Assembly (NCBI GenBank): GCA_963771005.1
Contig: CAVYRO010000010.1
Coordinates: 310,001 to 374,000, forward strand
Direction of reading: 5' to 3'
DNA: 64,000 nt
Source: DASQZK01 sp963771005
GTDB lineage: Bacteria > Bacteroidota > Bacteroidia > Bacteroidales > GCA-2748055
Below, one piece after another: positions 53,983 to 63,089 of this stretch. How positions within the stretch are numbered: position 1 is the first letter of the stretch; each line of letters opens with the position of its first letter. The position numbers were made by a program, and so were the translations under genes. Under the pieces are notes generated by a model that saw only the letters and a list, made by a program, of their open reading frames with translations, did no database searches and was not told the origin of the DNA.

Positions 53983-54873
53983 CTACATCATTAAATGGCG
54001 GTTGCGGATCTTTTCTGTTGCATTGCCTATTTTTCGCAATGTCTGTGGTGAAATATCGATCACGCTCGTTTCCTGTTGGACGATCGTAAGCATCCCGTCC
54101 TTTTCCACCGCCTGCGGTTCGCCCATTTCATAGGTGATCTTTACCTGTTCGAAATCCTTCTTTATCGCCTCAAAATCATTGATCAGTTTTTTAAATTGTT
54201 CATCGCGTTCGTAATTTTTCAAGATGAGCAGAAGGTCGTTAAGAATAAGTTTTTGTTCCCCTATATACTCCGCGAGCTTCCCGTCCGGTTTTTCATCGGC
54301 AACCTGTGTTGCCAGGTACATCCCCTCGATCCATATCCCGGCGATCATCAGCGCACTAAGGTTGCTCCGGTCCGTTTCACGGAGGTGATCGTCCATCTGG
54401 TTGAAACTGTGAACCGAGAGATACATCAGGGAGTCAAGATTGGTATTACTTGTAGCCAGCCGTTTTATTGTTGAGAAATCAAAGAACTGACTGACTTTCA
54501 GCCCGTCAGACAGACGGTTGATGGCCGAAAGATAATTCACCGCGGTGCCGGTTTTGCTGTAAACATTAAGATAACCCAGGTCTGCGCCCAGGATCCCCAG
54601 GTTGTATGCCATTTTAAAACTCGTGCTGTAATTGTCGATCTCATCGAGGCTGACAAGGTAGCGACTGGAAAAGGGTACTCCGAGCGCTTTGATAAGGGCG
54701 GCCATCTCGATGGGCGATGAGATATTTTCGATAATATCGCCCATGGCCTGGTCCGAGATCTGGACATCTCCCTGGTCGAGCTCATAGCCGGGAACATCCA
54801 GTTCATTCGTCCTGAATTTGCACGATGAAAGCAGTAATACAAACGCTATCAGATATGGGATGGCTCTAATCAT
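53983..54873 (-). CDS. Predicted helical lipoprotein
   Basis: The 296-residue protein carries a lipoprotein signal (MIRAIPYLIAFVLLLSSC, lipid Cys at 18). The remainder is helical and acidic, without recognised motifs. It has its own consensus promoter and lies downstream of the ABCG-type transporter on the same strand. A role in the envelope, perhaps with the transporter, is only a guess from position. Confidence 0.65.
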   Translation of the reverse strand: MIRAIPYLIAFVLLLSSCKFRTNELDVPGYELDQGDVQISDQAMGDIIENISSPIEMAALIKALGVPFSSRYLVSLDEIDNYSTSFKMAYNLGILGADLGYLNVYSKTGTAVNYLSAINRLSDGLKVSQFFDFSTIKRLATSNTNLDSLMYLSVHSFNQMDDHLRETDRSNLSALMIAGIWIEGMYLATQVADEKPDGKLAEYIGEQKLILNDLLLILKNYERDEQFKKLINDFEAIKKDFEQVKITYEMGEPQAVEKDGMLTIVQQETSVIDISPQTLRKIGNATEKIRNRHLMM

Positions 54874-54889
54874 TCTCGGTAAGGCTTAT

Positions 54890-54919
54890 CAAATTTAGTA
54901 AAACGCTTTCTTTTTCAAA
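54890..54919 (-). promoter_or_regulatory. Promoter of the lipoprotein-secreted protein unit
   Basis: On the minus strand TTTG (54916-54919) and TAAATTTG (54890-54897) are 18 bases apart, close to the consensus. The -7 element is 16 bases before the start codon, so the leader is very short. Confidence 0.5.
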
Positions 54920-54926
54920 AATCCGG

Positions 54927-55103
54927 TCAGAACGGAAGTTCTGCCAGGGGATAAAAAGATTTTCTATCCTGTATTTCCAGGTTTCCTTCTTCTTCCTGAA
55001 CTTCAATGCTTCTCCACTTATACCTGAATACAGCTTTTTTGGTTTCAGGAATGTACTTATTATTCGGGTCTGCCTTCAGAAGGATTGCTCTTTCTCCTGA
55101 AGC
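54927..55103 (-). other. Open frame overlapping the 3' end of the transporter gene
   Basis: After a stop at 55104-55106 in this frame, 58 codons stay open to a TGA at 54927. The translation reads like protein (ILLKADPNNKYIPETKKAV, then a charged EVQEEEGNLEIQDRK and FYPLAELPF). It has no ATG and overlaps the last 44 bases of the transporter in another frame. It may be a frameshifted original C-terminus or a remnant of a gene. Confidence 0.3.
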
Positions 55104-58100
55104 TTAGCCCGGTGATCCTTTTCCCAGCATTGAAATAAAGCAGTGCATAAAACAGGATTGTCAGGATCCAGATCATGGTCATATTGAAGCTGAATGTATC
55201 AAAGTAACGTCCGGCGAAATATTTCCGAGGAGCGAAGAAATGCGTCCGGAAGCCGGGAAACGGTGTGGGTTGGGGATCCATGTATACCGGGTCGGTCATC
55301 CGGACAAGCCGGTGATCGTACTCCACGATCTTCTTTTTTTCATAGATTTTTCTCACATGATCAGATACACTCTCGTTATGATAATCATCGAGATACTTGT
55401 AATAGGTTTCACGCAGGTTTTTCAGGAGATTTTTGATCTTGTTGTTTTTGATCTTGTTTGCTGAAGTGAAGACATTGAGGTAATACATATTCAGATCCGA
55501 CAACCTGTCCCCGATTTTACGTGCTTTTTCCAGGTCAAAGGTTTCCGGGTTAAGCAGGTCCGGGCCGGGAGGGAAGAAGACACCGGTCCGGCGGCTTTCA
55601 TTTAGCAGTTCGTTGGACAATACCAGGAAATCATCCGCTTCATCCCCGATATTTCCTTTGAGCCTGTAGCTTTCTTCAACCTTTCGCAACCTGTCTTCAA
55701 GTTCAGGAATAAAATAGGATTGTTTAAAATCTGCATTGATGATCTCCTTATCGAGTTCATAAAAATTGACCTGGAATTTATTATCCTTGAACTGATGCAC
55801 CATCAATGCTTCATATGACCATTTTGTAGGCATCAGCTCAGCCAGTAAGGGTACCTTGTCAATACTGCTGATGTGCCGGTTAAGTTTCTCAAAATTGAAC
55901 ATGGCACCGCTGAGCACCATCATGGGGATGATGATGAGCGGGATAACGATATAAATGGTAATTGCCGAGTTAAAGCTCGAAGAGATATTCAGCCCTATCA
56001 TATTGGCGCAAGCCGCAGTAGTGAAAAACGCAAGCCAGTATTGGAGATTCATGAACCGGATCTCAAGAATGGAATTGGCCACCAGCACAAATATCAATGC
56101 CTGTATGGCAGATATTCCGAAAAGCACCAGAGTTTTGGCAAGCAGATAGCCCGAACGGCTGAGGTGGAGGAATTTCTCACGCTTAAGCATTTTCCTGTCC
56201 CGGAAGATCTCTTCCGCGCTGACCGTTAATCCGAGGAAGACGGCTACGATCATGGACATAAAAATATAGATCGGGATATTCTCATTTTCGCGGAAGATAT
56301 AAATGTGAGAGGCCGGATCTGCCGTATAACGAATGATGAAGGCAAGTATGAATGCCAGAAGCGGGGCTTCGATAAGCGTAAGAAGCAGGTATTGGCGGTT
56401 TCCTGTTTTTGCTTTTAAATCCCGCCGGAAATAGATAAGGATCTGTTCAAGCCACCCGGGAATCTTCAGTCTGGACAGGGGCTTTTCGGAAACTTCCTTC
56501 ACGTGCTTGATTTGCTTTGTCCTGCTGTAATGTTTTTCCCAGCCTTTCGGACTCACCTTTCTAAGTGAAGTATAATTCCCGTATTCATCGACAACCCGGG
56601 CTTCAAGGATATTGAAAATTATTTCAGGGTTCATATTTCCGCAAACCGGGCATTCTCCTATATCCGAATTGATCTGGGCATCCATTTTTTTGAAATACAT
56701 AACCGCCTCCACCGGATTGCCGTAATAAACCATATACCCGCCGTTATCAAGGATGAGTACATCGTCGAACATCCTGAAGATCCCCGACGAGGGCTGGTGG
56801 ATCACGGTTATGATCAATTTTCCCTTGAGCGTAAGTTCCCTGAGGAGGTCCATCACATTTTCGGAATCCCTGGATGACAAGCCTGAGGTTGGTTCATCAA
56901 CAAAGAGGATCGACGGTTCACGAATAAGTTCGAGAGCGATATTCAACCTCTTACGCTGTCCGCCGCTGATGGTCTTATCGAATGAATCGCCGACCCGGAG
57001 ATCTTTCTTTTCGAGTAATCCAAGGCTTTTCAGCGTATCATTCACTTTTTCGGTTATTTCTTCGTCAGGCAGATCGCTAAAACAGAGCTTTGCATTGAAA
57101 TAGAGGTTGTCAAATACGGAAAGTTCCCCGACCAGCAGGTCATCCTGTGGAATAAAACCGATGACCCCTGCAAGTTTGTGACTTTCGCGGTGGATATCGG
57201 TTCCGTTCACCATTACAGTTCCCGATGAAGGTTTTTCGATACCGCTGAGGACATTGAGGAGGGTAGTTTTTCCGGTACCACTTGCACCGAGGATCCCAAT
57301 AAGGCTTCCGTGGCGGGCAGAGAAACCGATGTTCCGGAGGCCTGTAAATCCCGATCTGAACCGGTATCCGAGCCCGGTCACATTAAATGAAATACGACTG
57401 CTTGTCTGGTCCTTCAGGAAATGATCTGCAACATCACTGTAATAGACGGGTTTCCCCCGGGGCATCTTTACCGCGCTTCCCCTGGCAAAAATGTAGATCC
57501 TGTTGTGGTGAATTCCGAGGCCGTTCAGGAAGAGATCCTCATGGCCTGTATATTTCAGGAAGTAAAGATTGACTTCAGGGACCCTTAGAACCAGGAGGTT
57601 TTTATCCAGTCCTTCCGATGGTAAAAAATGAAATCCCGGCTCAGGAGGCTTGCTGCCGACGATCAGGATATCGGGAACGGGTGAGGGAGGCGTTTCATTC
57701 AATACAAAAGACTCAATACTTTCGTATTCCCTTTTTCCGATCCTGAACACTTCTGCGACCGTATGTATGATCGCCATACGCTGCGGGGTAAGCTTCAAAT
57801 CGGAGGCCACGAGTTCAAAAAGGCGGACCAGGACCACAATTTTCTGGCTCTGGTTCAATGTTTTGGTGATCTTTTTGCAGATGCCCAGGATCCGCACTGA
57901 ATCGAGAACGGAAGTCAGATTCGCGCCTTCAACCGGAGATGGTTCTTTGTGCCGCTCATTTGCACTGCTGAAAAAAAGTCCGGAATATTCTTCCGTACCG
58001 GTTTCTCCGAGCTGTTGCTTCAGGAAGTTGGAAACATAATTTGCCTCCTTTTCTTCCAAACCGCCATCCTGCTTTGTGATGATGGCAAAGAGTTGCATCA

Positions 58101-58125
58101 GGGCCCTGAGAATTTCTTCGCTCAT
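55060..58125 (-). CDS. ABCG-type ABC transporter with TerB-like N-terminal domain
   Basis: The 1021-residue fusion starts with a helical TerB-like domain (about 1-140; KQDGGLEEKEANYV). A beta-rich, FHA-like region (about 150-240) comes next. The ATPase follows: Walker A GASGTGKTT (280-288), signature ISGGQ (386-390), Walker B ILFVDEPTSG. A CPVC pair (492-495) follows the ATPase. The membrane part (about 575-760) and a hydrophilic insertion lead to a last membrane segment near the C-terminus. It resembles White/ABCG half-transporters, which move lipids or hydrophobic compounds. It is 11 bases downstream of siaC, in the same operon. Confidence 0.85.
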   Translation of the reverse strand: MSEEILRALMQLFAIITKQDGGLEEKEANYVSNFLKQQLGETGTEEYSGLFFSSANERHKEPSPVEGANLTSVLDSVRILGICKKITKTLNQSQKIVVLVRLFELVASDLKLTPQRMAIIHTVAEVFRIGKREYESIESFVLNETPPSPVPDILIVGSKPPEPGFHFLPSEGLDKNLLVLRVPEVNLYFLKYTGHEDLFLNGLGIHHNRIYIFARGSAVKMPRGKPVYYSDVADHFLKDQTSSRISFNVTGLGYRFRSGFTGLRNIGFSARHGSLIGILGASGTGKTTLLNVLSGIEKPSSGTVMVNGTDIHRESHKLAGVIGFIPQDDLLVGELSVFDNLYFNAKLCFSDLPDEEITEKVNDTLKSLGLLEKKDLRVGDSFDKTISGGQRKRLNIALELIREPSILFVDEPTSGLSSRDSENVMDLLRELTLKGKLIITVIHQPSSGIFRMFDDVLILDNGGYMVYYGNPVEAVMYFKKMDAQINSDIGECPVCGNMNPEIIFNILEARVVDEYGNYTSLRKVSPKGWEKHYSRTKQIKHVKEVSEKPLSRLKIPGWLEQILIYFRRDLKAKTGNRQYLLLTLIEAPLLAFILAFIIRYTADPASHIYIFRENENIPIYIFMSMIVAVFLGLTVSAEEIFRDRKMLKREKFLHLSRSGYLLAKTLVLFGISAIQALIFVLVANSILEIRFMNLQYWLAFFTTAACANMIGLNISSSFNSAITIYIVIPLIIIPMMVLSGAMFNFEKLNRHISSIDKVPLLAELMPTKWSYEALMVHQFKDNKFQVNFYELDKEIINADFKQSYFIPELEDRLRKVEESYRLKGNIGDEADDFLVLSNELLNESRRTGVFFPPGPDLLNPETFDLEKARKIGDRLSDLNMYYLNVFTSANKIKNNKIKNLLKNLRETYYKYLDDYHNESVSDHVRKIYEKKKIVEYDHRLVRMTDPVYMDPQPTPFPGFRTHFFAPRKYFAGRYFDTFSFNMTMIWILTILFYALLYFNAGKRITGLSFRRKSNPSEGRPE

Positions 58126-58136
58126 CCTGGTTTGAC

Positions 58137-58526
58137 TTAGTGGGTTCCGGCAGAGTATTCGATATGGTTGAAAGGTACTTCGACCATTTCACTGTACTCA
58201 AGACCTGCATCACGCATATCCTCGTCGTACACCGGGTAATGCCAGTTGACAGAGACCTTTTTGCCTGAAAGATTCATTTCCTCAAGGATCATGAGTATGT
58301 CGAGCAGGAGTTTTGAAGAGGCTGTATTAAAGTATGTGAGCTGGAAATCGAATCGGGTCGAAGAGTTTGGATCGCCTGAATAATTTTCCAGCCAACGGAG
58401 CACCGGATCATAAAATGCAGAAACATCCTCCGGCAGTGATTTTCCACTGATCTCAAATCTGCCGGAATCCTTATCAAGGATGATCGCGGGACTGTCGTCA
58501 GAAGGTTGTATGATTAAATTCTCCAT
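58137..58526 (-). CDS. siaC: SiaC family regulatory phosphoprotein (DUF1987)
   Basis: The 129-residue protein has the DUF1987 pattern: FEISGKSLPEDVSAFYDPVL, FDFQLTYFNTASSKLLLDIL and VNWHYPVYDEDM. Thr68, in YFNTASSK, occupies the place of the phosphorylated threonine in the Pseudomonas SiaC protein. There SiaC binds and activates a diguanylate cyclase when not phosphorylated. No GGDEF gene is visible here, so the target may be another protein, perhaps the adjacent transporter. Confidence 0.88.
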   Translation of the reverse strand: MENLIIQPSDDSPAIILDKDSGRFEISGKSLPEDVSAFYDPVLRWLENYSGDPNSSTRFDFQLTYFNTASSKLLLDILMILEEMNLSGKKVSVNWHYPVYDEDMRDAGLEYSEMVEVPFNHIEYSAGTH

Positions 58527-58533
58527 AGAATTA

Positions 58534-59112
58534 TTAGGTTTTTCCTGGTATTACTGAATCGAGGAGAAAAAAAGAAAACCGGTCATCAATGGGAAGAAAA
58601 TGATAGCCAAGGAGGCTTCCCGTTTTACGACGGATATCGATGAAACCTAATCCGGCGCCACCCGTTACCGCGATCTTCCCTTTCACAAGCTGTTTTTTAT
58701 ACATCTCGTCGAGCCGTTCATCCTCAGTCACATTAATCTTATCGATCATGTTCTTAAGTTCGCCTGTCTTGCTGACATGCACCGGATTCCCGGTTATAAC
58801 ATGGTATTGACCGTCCGTCCGTGTGACGAGAAGGATATTATGCGCAGGTAAATTCTGCATTTTTTCATCCCTGAAAGCGTGGTGGGTAATGTTCTGAAGG
58901 CATTCAACCATTACGTGATAAACACGTTGTCTGACAAGAGATGCTTCCTTCCCTGCGATCATATTGTCTTCGACGACAGAAGCCAGGGATTTCATCAAAA
59001 GGTGCGAGATGTCTCCCTCGTAAGCTATGATGATCTCATGGGATCTCATCTCCGTGTAAAACTGGTACACAAAGTCGAGCAAATGACTGCGTATTTTGGA
59101 AGAGGTGTTCAC
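58534..59112 (-). CDS. siaB: SiaB family protein kinase (DUF6272)
   Basis: The 192-residue protein has a weak histidine-kinase-like ATPase fold: an N-box-like VECLQNITHHAF (69-80) and a glycine segment GGAGLGFIDIRRKTG. SiaB-type kinases phosphorylate SiaC. Gene order (phosphatase, kinase, phosphoprotein) matches the siaABC arrangement. The next gene, siaC, begins 7 bases after its stop. Confidence 0.82.
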   Translation of the reverse strand: MNTSSKIRSHLLDFVYQFYTEMRSHEIIIAYEGDISHLLMKSLASVVEDNMIAGKEASLVRQRVYHVMVECLQNITHHAFRDEKMQNLPAHNILLVTRTDGQYHVITGNPVHVSKTGELKNMIDKINVTEDERLDEMYKKQLVKGKIAVTGGAGLGFIDIRRKTGSLLGYHFLPIDDRFSFFLLDSVIPGKT

Positions 59113-59159
59113 GCTTTCAAATTTTCATTTTACGTAATACCGGGTTAAAAGTTATCGGC

Positions 59160-61784
59160 TCAGAATTCGATCCCGATCATCAGCACGTCATCCAGTTGTT
59201 TGAAACCTTTCTGCCACTGATCAAAGCCGGATTTGAAGAGTTCATGATATTGCATCATGGTGAACCCCGGATGCTCGAGGATCTGGTCCCTGACCCTCCC
59301 CGGCGAATATTTCCGGCCGTAGGGTCCGCCCAACTGGTCCGTAAGTCCGTCGGTAAAGAAAAATATCTTATCACCTTTGTTCAATTGCAGTTTATGGCAG
59401 GTAAACCCGGCTTCCGTTTTCCGGAGAAGAGGTATTCCCCCGATAGCTTTGCGATCCCCTTTATATTCGGTCAATTCTTTTCCGCTCAAAAGGTAGAGGG
59501 GCCGGTGCGCACCGGAAAATTCCATCCTTGAATGCTCCGGCTCGATTTTACAAAGGGCAATGTCCATTCCGTCGCGGGCATCGGTGCGGTTTGAATTCTG
59601 ACCAAGAGTTTCCCTGAAGAGATCATGAAGCCTGTCGCATATCTGCCCGGTATCCATCGTATCCGATTTTTCGATCACATCCTTCATGAGAAAAAAGGCG
59701 ATGAACGAGAGCAGAGCGCCGGGAACACCATGTCCTGTGCAATCGACGGCGGCGATGAAGATCCTTCCGTCTTTTCTGAAGAACCAGGGAAAATCACCCG
59801 AGATCACGTCCCTGGGTTTATAATAGACGAAACTTTTTGTAAAGCTGGATTCAATCAATTCGATATCAGGCAGTAGGGCGAGTTGGATCTTCTCCGCGTA
59901 CTGTATACTTTCGCCGATCTTTTTGCTTTTTTCCTGGATCTCTTTTTGAATTCGTTTGGCCTCCGTGATATCATGTCCGACAAAAAGCACCGTTTCTACC
60001 TCTTCTCCGTTCATCTCGGGAATGGCATCCATACTGAGTATCCTTTCGCTGATTTTTTCTCCCTTGCGTATGGCAACGGAAACTTCCCTGTTTATTTTTT
60101 CCGGCTTTTCCTTCACGGCTTCGAGGGCTTCTGTAAAATATTCCTGAAGGATGCGGGGGAAATCAATCTCCGAGAGCCTCCGGTTCAGAAGTTCTCCCGA
60201 TCCGGCAGATGTATATTCCTGCACAACCGGATTTGCATAATAGAACTGACCCGAAACGCTTATCCTGATGATCATATCGAGGGAATTTTCCGAGAGGGAC
60301 TGCATACGGGTCTTAAGTCGTTCTTCCTTTTCAGCCCTGAGCTTTTGTGTTATATCACGTGTATTTACTATGATCCCGCGGATGGACGGATCGTCGGTAA
60401 GATTTCCGGCGGAAGATTCGAGGAAAAGACGTTCTCCGTCACGAGTCACAAAATTGTATTGGATGGTTCTGTTTTCTCTATTCATTCCGGCTGCTGTTTC
60501 GAGAAGCAATGTCCGGAAAGCTTCGGCCTCCAGGTGGGAGAGGCGTTCAAAATCCTTTCCCTGCATCATCTCTTCCGGTGAATACCCGAGGATCCTGGCT
60601 GATGAAGGACTGATATAGGTCATCTGCAGGTTTTCATCATAGATAGAAATTACTTCGGAGGCATTTTCGAGCAGCCTGTGAAGTTTCCCCTGTGCCTCTC
60701 CGGCTTCCCGGATCTTGGTTTCCAACTGCACGTTGGTTTCCCGGAGCTTATCCTGGGTACTTTTCATATCATCCGCGTTTTTACGCAGTGCGGCTTCATT
60801 CTCCTTCAGATCGTTCGTTAGAAGTCTGGATTCTTCAAGCAGGCGTTCTGTCTGTTGATTTATCCTGAGGTTGTAAATGGTACGGGCGATCACCTCGCCC
60901 AGTTCAAGCAGAAACTGGATGGATAGCTTGGGGATCCTGGCTTTGACGGAAGCAAATTCAACGACGCCCTGGAGTTTTTCATCCGTGATCAGGGGGATAA
61001 GCAGAATGCTTTGCGGTTTCTGCTCACCCAGGATCCCTGAGGTGATTGTGATGTAATCTTCGGGGATCTCCGTCCGGTACACAAAATCCATTTCGTATGC
61101 GCATTGTCCGACCAGCCCGTGTCCAAGCCGGAATTCCTGGTTTACATATTTTCTGCGGTTATAAGCATAAGTCGCAAGGCAGGTCAGAATTTTCCTGTCC
61201 TTATCGTAGAGGTAAAAAGCACCCTGATCCATGCTGATATAATTGGCCAGGCTCTTTAAAACCTCGAAAGCCAACTCATTGAGATCGGTGTTTATCCGCA
61301 GAATTCTCGATACCAGGTCTTTCCCGTCGGTGATCCAGCCCTGGTTTTTTTCATTCCTCTGCGTAGCCCGGAGGAATCCCTGGAGGAAGCGCAGGGCATT
61401 GCCCAGTTCGTCGTTTACAGTAACCGGTACGATGGGGGAGGAATAATCGGCATTGCTTAGCTTTTTTGCATAATCGGCCCATTTTTCAAGGAGATCCTCT
61501 TTTTCCCGCAGTCTGGAATGAAATTCATTTTCTGTATCCCTCATTTTCCGGAGAAGCATCCGGGATACCAGGAAAACAACCAATGGGAAAAGGTCGGCTA
61601 TCCAGATTACCGGGTTATGATGAATGGCTCTCACGGAGATCACAGATAAAGGCAGCGAACGGAAAATGATCTCAAAGATCCACACCAAAGACACAGGAAA
61701 GACACTGTAAAGGCAAAGCATCCGGGGGATGTTCATCCTCTTCATTATCATTGTCTTTTCATGTCGCAGAACGCGTTTAGGCAT
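59160..61784 (-). CDS. Membrane GAF/PAS sensor with SpoIIE-type PP2C phosphatase (SiaA-like)
   Basis: The 874-residue protein has two N-terminal membrane segments (about 20-75), a linker coiled coil, a GAF domain (about 150-305) and a coiled coil. Two PAS domains (about 360-480 and 490-610) and a SpoIIE-type PP2C domain (about 640-874) follow. The metal sites are visible in ISGDFPWFFRKDGRIFIAAV, VDCTGHGVPGALLSFI and FFFTDGLTDQLG. By analogy with SiaA it would dephosphorylate SiaC in response to a signal. It overlaps the GAF gene by 8 bases. Confidence 0.88.
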   Translation of the reverse strand: MPKRVLRHEKTMIMKRMNIPRMLCLYSVFPVSLVWIFEIIFRSLPLSVISVRAIHHNPVIWIADLFPLVVFLVSRMLLRKMRDTENEFHSRLREKEDLLEKWADYAKKLSNADYSSPIVPVTVNDELGNALRFLQGFLRATQRNEKNQGWITDGKDLVSRILRINTDLNELAFEVLKSLANYISMDQGAFYLYDKDRKILTCLATYAYNRRKYVNQEFRLGHGLVGQCAYEMDFVYRTEIPEDYITITSGILGEQKPQSILLIPLITDEKLQGVVEFASVKARIPKLSIQFLLELGEVIARTIYNLRINQQTERLLEESRLLTNDLKENEAALRKNADDMKSTQDKLRETNVQLETKIREAGEAQGKLHRLLENASEVISIYDENLQMTYISPSSARILGYSPEEMMQGKDFERLSHLEAEAFRTLLLETAAGMNRENRTIQYNFVTRDGERLFLESSAGNLTDDPSIRGIIVNTRDITQKLRAEKEERLKTRMQSLSENSLDMIIRISVSGQFYYANPVVQEYTSAGSGELLNRRLSEIDFPRILQEYFTEALEAVKEKPEKINREVSVAIRKGEKISERILSMDAIPEMNGEEVETVLFVGHDITEAKRIQKEIQEKSKKIGESIQYAEKIQLALLPDIELIESSFTKSFVYYKPRDVISGDFPWFFRKDGRIFIAAVDCTGHGVPGALLSFIAFFLMKDVIEKSDTMDTGQICDRLHDLFRETLGQNSNRTDARDGMDIALCKIEPEHSRMEFSGAHRPLYLLSGKELTEYKGDRKAIGGIPLLRKTEAGFTCHKLQLNKGDKIFFFTDGLTDQLGGPYGRKYSPGRVRDQILEHPGFTMMQYHELFKSGFDQWQKGFKQLDDVLMIGIEF

Positions 61785-62523
61785 TTTCTTTCAATTCATT
61801 AAGCAGACTGCCGCCTTTGGATGATAGATTATTCAGGAGACTAAAACGCTCATGGGTAACGGACTGGAAAGTACTGAACTCCAGTATGCCGTTCGTCCTT
61901 CCCCCATGCACAAAAGGGATGATATATATGAATGAAGGTTTGGAATTTCCGAGACCTGACAGGACCATGCGGTAATTTTCCGGTACCGGTGAAATTTCAA
62001 TCACCTTTCCATCGGCTGCTGCCTGGCCTGTAATTCCGGAGCCCCGAATGACGGTATCAGGCATCCCGTCAGCGGCAACTGCATAACCTGAAACCGCTGT
62101 AAATTCATCCTTTTTACTGTCTTCCAGATATACTATTCCCTGGACGATCTCAAATTCCTCTGCCATATTCCTCAGCAGGACTTTGCCGAATTTCTGCATA
62201 TCTTCGGGCTTTTTTAAACCGCTGAATACCCGTTCCAGGATGAGACCCTGGTCGGCTGTCTCCCTTATTTTATTTTCACTTCCGCTGAAATCAGGTTTCA
62301 GCTCATTTTTACCTGCGGAAAGTACAGGATCTCTCTCATCTTCAATACGGATCCCGTTTACAAAAATGAAAAAGAGGAGAATGATGGCCAGAAATGAGAG
62401 AAACATGAGAGGGAATAAAGAGATGCCATCAACTGCAAACTTCTTCAATGCTGCAGCCAGGACAGTAATAATAATGGCAGCCAGGGCAAAGTGCAGCGAT
62501 ATGTTAAGATTATTCCTGTTCAC
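61777..62523 (-). CDS. Membrane-anchored GAF domain protein
   Basis: The 248-residue protein has two membrane segments (about 8-28 and 32-55) and a GAF domain (about 95-245), with GIVYLEDSKKDEFTAVSGYA and FIYIIPFVHGGRTNGILEF. It probably senses a small molecule and signals through the overlapping SpoIIE-type gene. Confidence 0.75.
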   Translation of the reverse strand: MNRNNLNISLHFALAAIIITVLAAALKKFAVDGISLFPLMFLSFLAIILLFFIFVNGIRIEDERDPVLSAGKNELKPDFSGSENKIRETADQGLILERVFSGLKKPEDMQKFGKVLLRNMAEEFEIVQGIVYLEDSKKDEFTAVSGYAVAADGMPDTVIRGSGITGQAAADGKVIEISPVPENYRMVLSGLGNSKPSFIYIIPFVHGGRTNGILEFSTFQSVTHERFSLLNNLSSKGGSLLNELKENA

Positions 62524-63080
62524 TATTTCAAATTCTGAATAAAAGTTATGATTCCTTCCGCATCCAAAACATGGTCCGGAGTTATTGCCTCAATACATGT
62601 GGCCGGCATGGTGCGTATCTCGCAATCATCCGGATCCTGTATAATGGTCGTCCCCCTCATTTCCTTGATCCGGGCCATTCCCCGGCTGCCATCCATATTG
62701 GCCCCGGAGAGGATTACGCCTATTGCCCTTTCCCGGAATACTTCGGCAGAAGTTTCCATTGTAATGTCTATCGACGGCCGGCTGTGATTCACCGGCGGAC
62801 TTACTGAAAGTGACAACCGGTAACCGAACTCGATCATCATATGATAATTTGCCGGGGCGACGTACGCTCTTCCCGCCGAGATAATCTCCTTGTCGAACGC
62901 CTCGGCGATCCTTAGCCTTGAAGTCTTGACCAGTGCCTCAACAAAACCTGTCCTGATGTTCCGCAGCCTGTGCATGCAAATGATCAGGGGATGGGAAAAG
63001 TCTTCCGGCAGGACCGACAGCAGCCGGTTCACAATTTTATAGCTCCCTGCAGAGCCTCCTATGATGATCAGTTTATCCAA
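62523..63080 (-). CDS. CheB-like methylesterase domain protein
   Basis: The 185-residue protein is the catalytic half of CheB without a receiver domain. The Ser is in IIGGSAGSYK, the His in ICMHR and the Asp in SGANMDGSRGMA, giving a complete catalytic triad. Free-standing CheB and CheR pairs occur in signalling proteins unrelated to flagella. It starts 9 bases after the CheR-like stop codon. Confidence 0.88.
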   Translation of the reverse strand: MDKLIIIGGSAGSYKIVNRLLSVLPEDFSHPLIICMHRLRNIRTGFVEALVKTSRLRIAEAFDKEIISAGRAYVAPANYHMMIEFGYRLSLSVSPPVNHSRPSIDITMETSAEVFRERAIGVILSGANMDGSRGMARIKEMRGTTIIQDPDDCEIRTMPATCIEAITPDHVLDAEGIITFIQNLK

Positions 63081-63089
63081 ATTTACGGC

